From the NCBI GenBank assembly GCA_963706905.1, contig CAVPNY010000022.1, forward strand, positions 62,001 to 126,000: a stretch of DNA of 64,000 nt, written 5' to 3'. The position numbers and the translations under genes were made by a program. Origin of the DNA: CAVPNY01 sp963706905 (lineage in GTDB: Bacteria; Chloroflexota; Anaerolineae; Anaerolineales; UBA4823). Positions 61,883 to 64,000 of this stretch are shown piece by piece; positions within the stretch are counted from its first letter, which is position 1; each line of letters begins with the position of its first letter. The notes under the pieces are model-generated. The model was not told the DNA's origin and made no database searches. It saw only the letters and a program-made list of their open reading frames with translations.

Positions 61883-63370
61883 ATGACCCTCGTTCGACCA
61901 GAAATTACCACGAATATCTTCCATGAATGGTGGCGCAAGATCAATGTTGCATATGTCCCGGGACCGATCACGCCCTTGCTGGAACAATTTGCTGAAAACT
62001 TTATCGATTATCTAAAAACAAATGGCCACACGATCCATCCCGAGCCAGTAGAAAAAACTGATGTTATCCTGACAACTGCGCTATTTGGGGAACCAGTTCG
62101 ATGGAGAGAAGCGATGTTGTTCACCGCCCGGCGGCAATTCAAACTAGAGCACTCCCCAACGATCTTTACTCTGGTTCATGCCACACCAGAAAACTTCCAT
62201 AAGACGCTGGATCAATTCGAACTGGCCTTGAAGAAAGACCCGCCTGATCCTGAGGATTTCCAACTTCCGGGAATGGCTCCAGAAGCTTATGAAACGCTGT
62301 ACGAGCAGGGACGGCGAGGCGGGCCAATGCTTTCTCTACTACGCATGGTTCAAACTCAGGCGATGAGTATCCGAATCTTTCTCGTTGTAGGCGATGACAA
62401 CCCCCTGGAAGCTTATACCTTTGATCTGGTGGGTGCCCATCCGCGCACCGATGCGGCTAATAAGGCTTTCTTCTACAATGATCTGGTGGGCAGGATGGTG
62501 ACGGCCCTCAGCACCAATGAAGTCACCAAACACGAGATAGTAGGTGATCTGATCCCGCGTTCAGTTTGGTCTTCCTTGCGCACACCTCCTGCCATGCGCA
62601 CGGGAGGGAGGGAGTTAGGGGCACGAAAATTCTTTACCGAGATGGTCCGGGTAGGAACCCTGGCGCACGTACCATCGCTCCCGGATGCCATCTCCAGCCA
62701 GTATTCCGAAGGGTGTTTCGCCTCCTGGGATCCAAAGCTGGGAGGGTTAATTGCAACGGTTACAGGCAGTGCCCGGCCGGTAGTGAAAGACGACCTGACT
62801 GACGATGAGTTAACCGTAATTGTCGGCGTTCGCCCAGACGGTAAGGGCGCCCAGGTACGCCACGTAGAGGGAAAACGCAATGATCCGCCTTCATCGGAAG
62901 CGGTTGAGCTGTTGGAGATGGATAGCGGCTTACCCAGTGTAAATATCTCGGTCTCGGATGGATTGGATACAGCCTCCTATCAAGTTCCAATTGCTCGTTC
63001 AAAACTGCACGGCCATCGGGGAGTCTTTTCATACGACCCACGCTGGGTAGAACACGTTTATTTGGATAAGCCTTATTACCATTATCCAGTGTCTTGCTCA
63101 ACTGAGGCTCAGGCACGCGCCATTAAGGCAGCTTTTTCTCGGTCAGAGGCCTTGCGGAACCCCGATGATCCCCGGCAGGTAGTGTTTACCGTACTCCCCG
63201 GGCATGGTATTGTCGTTGTGGAGAAATGGATCAGCGGCAAAAATCCTTTCCAGATCATGTGGGAATTCATGGACAGCGGCACCTTGCAAATTGAGAACGT
63301 GGTTCCACAAGGACCCCTGATGTTCACACCTGGCGAGAATGGAATGATGGTCCTCGAAACAATCGACTGA
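61883..63370 (+). CDS. Conserved-looking protein of unknown function
   Basis: A 495-aa soluble protein I do not recognise. It has no signal peptide or membrane helix. It looks like a two-domain alpha/beta protein: the first half contains TDVILTTALFGEPVRWREAMLFTARRQF, SPTIFTLVHATPENF and FDLVGAHPRTDAANKAFFYNDLVGRM; the second has FASWDPKLGGLIATVTGSARP, then IVGVRPDGKGAQVRHVEG and, near the end, VVFTVLPGHGIVVVEKWI. No Walker, Rossmann or metal motif stands out. Codon use and the strong AAAGGAG ribosome-binding site look native. It has its own extended -10 promoter and is followed by a long inverted repeat. Confidence 0.75.
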   Translation: MTLVRPEITTNIFHEWWRKINVAYVPGPITPLLEQFAENFIDYLKTNGHTIHPEPVEKTDVILTTALFGEPVRWREAMLFTARRQFKLEHSPTIFTLVHATPENFHKTLDQFELALKKDPPDPEDFQLPGMAPEAYETLYEQGRRGGPMLSLLRMVQTQAMSIRIFLVVGDDNPLEAYTFDLVGAHPRTDAANKAFFYNDLVGRMVTALSTNEVTKHEIVGDLIPRSVWSSLRTPPAMRTGGRELGARKFFTEMVRVGTLAHVPSLPDAISSQYSEGCFASWDPKLGGLIATVTGSARPVVKDDLTDDELTVIVGVRPDGKGAQVRHVEGKRNDPPSSEAVELLEMDSGLPSVNISVSDGLDTASYQVPIARSKLHGHRGVFSYDPRWVEHVYLDKPYYHYPVSCSTEAQARAIKAAFSRSEALRNPDDPRQVVFTVLPGHGIVVVEKWISGKNPFQIMWEFMDSGTLQIENVVPQGPLMFTPGENGMMVLETID

Positions 63371-63418
63371 GCATCGCCCTACTCTGGGCTTGCTTAATAT
63401 TTGTTTTTCTTACCTAAA

Positions 63419-63453
63419 AGCGCAGCTATGTGGTGATTTCATATAGCTGCGCT
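63419..63453 (+). terminator. Perfect 11-bp stem-loop after the unknown gene
   Basis: AGCGCAGCTAT (63419-63429) and ATAGCTGCGCT (63443-63453) are exact inverted repeats around a 13-base loop. No T run follows on the plus strand, so it may be a weak terminator or an mRNA end structure; on the minus strand TTTTAGGT follows. Confidence 0.45.
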
Positions 63454-63492
63454 GCTGAGTTAATTGATACAATGGCGGGGAGAGGGCATATC

Positions 63493-64000
63493 ATGAATCG
63501 GAATCTGTATACCAGTGTAGGCGCGCTCGCTGGGGCAGCGCTGGTATTAGAGAGCGTATTCACCCGCATGCTGGCTGTAACGCAGTTCTATCATTTTGCC
63601 TTCCTGTCAATTAGCCTGGCGTTATTGGGCTTCGGCGTGGGCGGTTCCATTCTGACTGTTATGGAGCGGCGTTCAAATTCACAAATCGCTCCACATCAAG
63701 CCAATCGCATCCTGGCGCTTTCCGGGATAGGATTTGCGCTATGTGTGGCAGCTAGCTACGGTGTTGTCAATATCCTGCCCTTCGATAGCTTCACCATCGC
63801 CTGGGAACCGCGCCAGGTTCTGTATTTTGTTCTGAATTATCTTGCCCTTTCCCTGCCTTTCGTTTTCGCTGGTCTGGGTATTGGCTGTGCTTTAACGGTA
63901 AGCCGAGGGCAAAGCCACCGGGTTTATGCCTCCAACCTTATTGGATCAGCTTTGGGCGTTGTGCTGGCTCCTTTTTTGTTAGCAGCTGCGGGGGTGCCGG
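63493..64000 (+). CDS. N-terminal part of a spermidine synthase-like membrane protein (runs off the window)
   Basis: An ATG at 63493 opens a frame that continues to the window edge (about 169 residues seen). It begins GALAGAALVLESVFTRMLAV, then a run of membrane helices (FAFLSISLALLGFGVGGSIL, VLYFVLNYLALSLPFVFAGLGIGCAL and more). This resembles the multi-helix N-terminus of membrane-bound spermidine synthase-like proteins, whose C-terminal half is a SAM/aminopropyltransferase-type domain not seen here. GGGCAT is a weak ribosome-binding site. The family call is provisional until the rest is seen. Confidence 0.6.
   Translation, partial: MNRNLYTSVGALAGAALVLESVFTRMLAVTQFYHFAFLSISLALLGFGVGGSILTVMERRSNSQIAPHQANRILALSGIGFALCVAASYGVVNILPFDSFTIAWEPRQVLYFVLNYLALSLPFVFAGLGIGCALTVSRGQSHRVYASNLIGSALGVVLAPFLLAAAGVP

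Noticed and set aside
1..64000. CRISPR arrays, IS elements, phage genes or rRNA
   Set aside because: No regularly spaced repeats, transposase motifs, terminal inverted repeats, phage structural genes or rRNA segments were found by eye.

Overview
The window looks like a chromosomal contig from a monoderm member of the Chloroflexota, most like Anaerolineae; this is inferred from gene content, not from a database search. The reasons are the many large GT-C/YfhO-type membrane proteins, a compact Tad pilus cluster with no secretin or other outer-membrane part, a TadZ with an N-terminal receiver domain, cyclase-AAA-TPR signalling proteins and moderate GC. No phage, IS element, CRISPR array or integron is visible. 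Coding density is very high and no gene-free stretch exceeds about 300 bases.

Layout. 1-3.6 kb: three GT-C-like membrane proteins. 3.6-11.9 kb: a NarL/DegU-type response regulator and DegS-type kinase, then a Tad/Flp pilus operon (a 48-aa Flp pilin, CpaB, REC-TadZ, CpaF, TadB, TadC). 11.9-14 kb: comF, long-form hpf, an FtsB/DivIC-like gene and tRNA-Leu(CAG). 14-16.9 kb: folate/pterin genes (folE facing an operon of DUF302, a pteridine-reductase-like SDR, folB and folK). 16.9-19.4 kb: a lipoprotein, a divergent Lgt-like protein and a TlpA-like thioredoxin. 19.6-23.4 kb: a thioredoxin-fold lipoprotein with an in-frame TGA at the first position of its CxxC motif and a SECIS-like hairpin just downstream (candidate selenoprotein), then csoR-copZ-copA copper homeostasis behind a clear promoter and CsoR-type palindrome. 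23.5-26.8 kb: a Tat-exported [NiFe] hydrogenase (small, large, maturation protease). 26.8-31.3 kb: one very large signalling protein (zinc ribbon, cyclase, AAA, TPR, SpoIIE phosphatase). 31.4-37.3 kb: an L,D-transpeptidase, CcdA, ResA-like, a glutaredoxin-DUF2085 fusion, PgeF, YggS, YggT and DUF167. 37.3-40.5 kb: a membrane NACHT-HEAT protein and a coiled-coil zinc-ribbon protein. 40.7-49.4 kb: four large membrane proteins and an OmpR-type regulator. 49.5-51.7 kb: MoxR-DUF58. 51.8-61 kb: a GcvT-like protein, four FAD oxidoreductases, a DMT transporter and a class V aminotransferase, which look like an amine or N-methyl amino acid degradation locus. 61-64 kb: AlaX, an unknown 495-aa protein and the start of a spermidine-synthase-like membrane protein.

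Seven genes (comF, the cyclase/SpoIIE protein, the L,D-transpeptidase, yggT, one yfhO, one GT-C-like gene and the aminotransferase) are each split by a single extra base. Removing one base restores a family-length product in every case. The shared polarity points to insertion errors in the consensus sequence more than to seven real pseudogenes, and the affected genes are given here as single genes spanning both frames.

The most interesting signal is the candidate selenoprotein at 19605-20204. It would be a surface-anchored UxxC thioredoxin next to a copper-efflux operon. The 51.8-61 kb oxidoreductase locus is the best candidate for an undescribed catabolic pathway.
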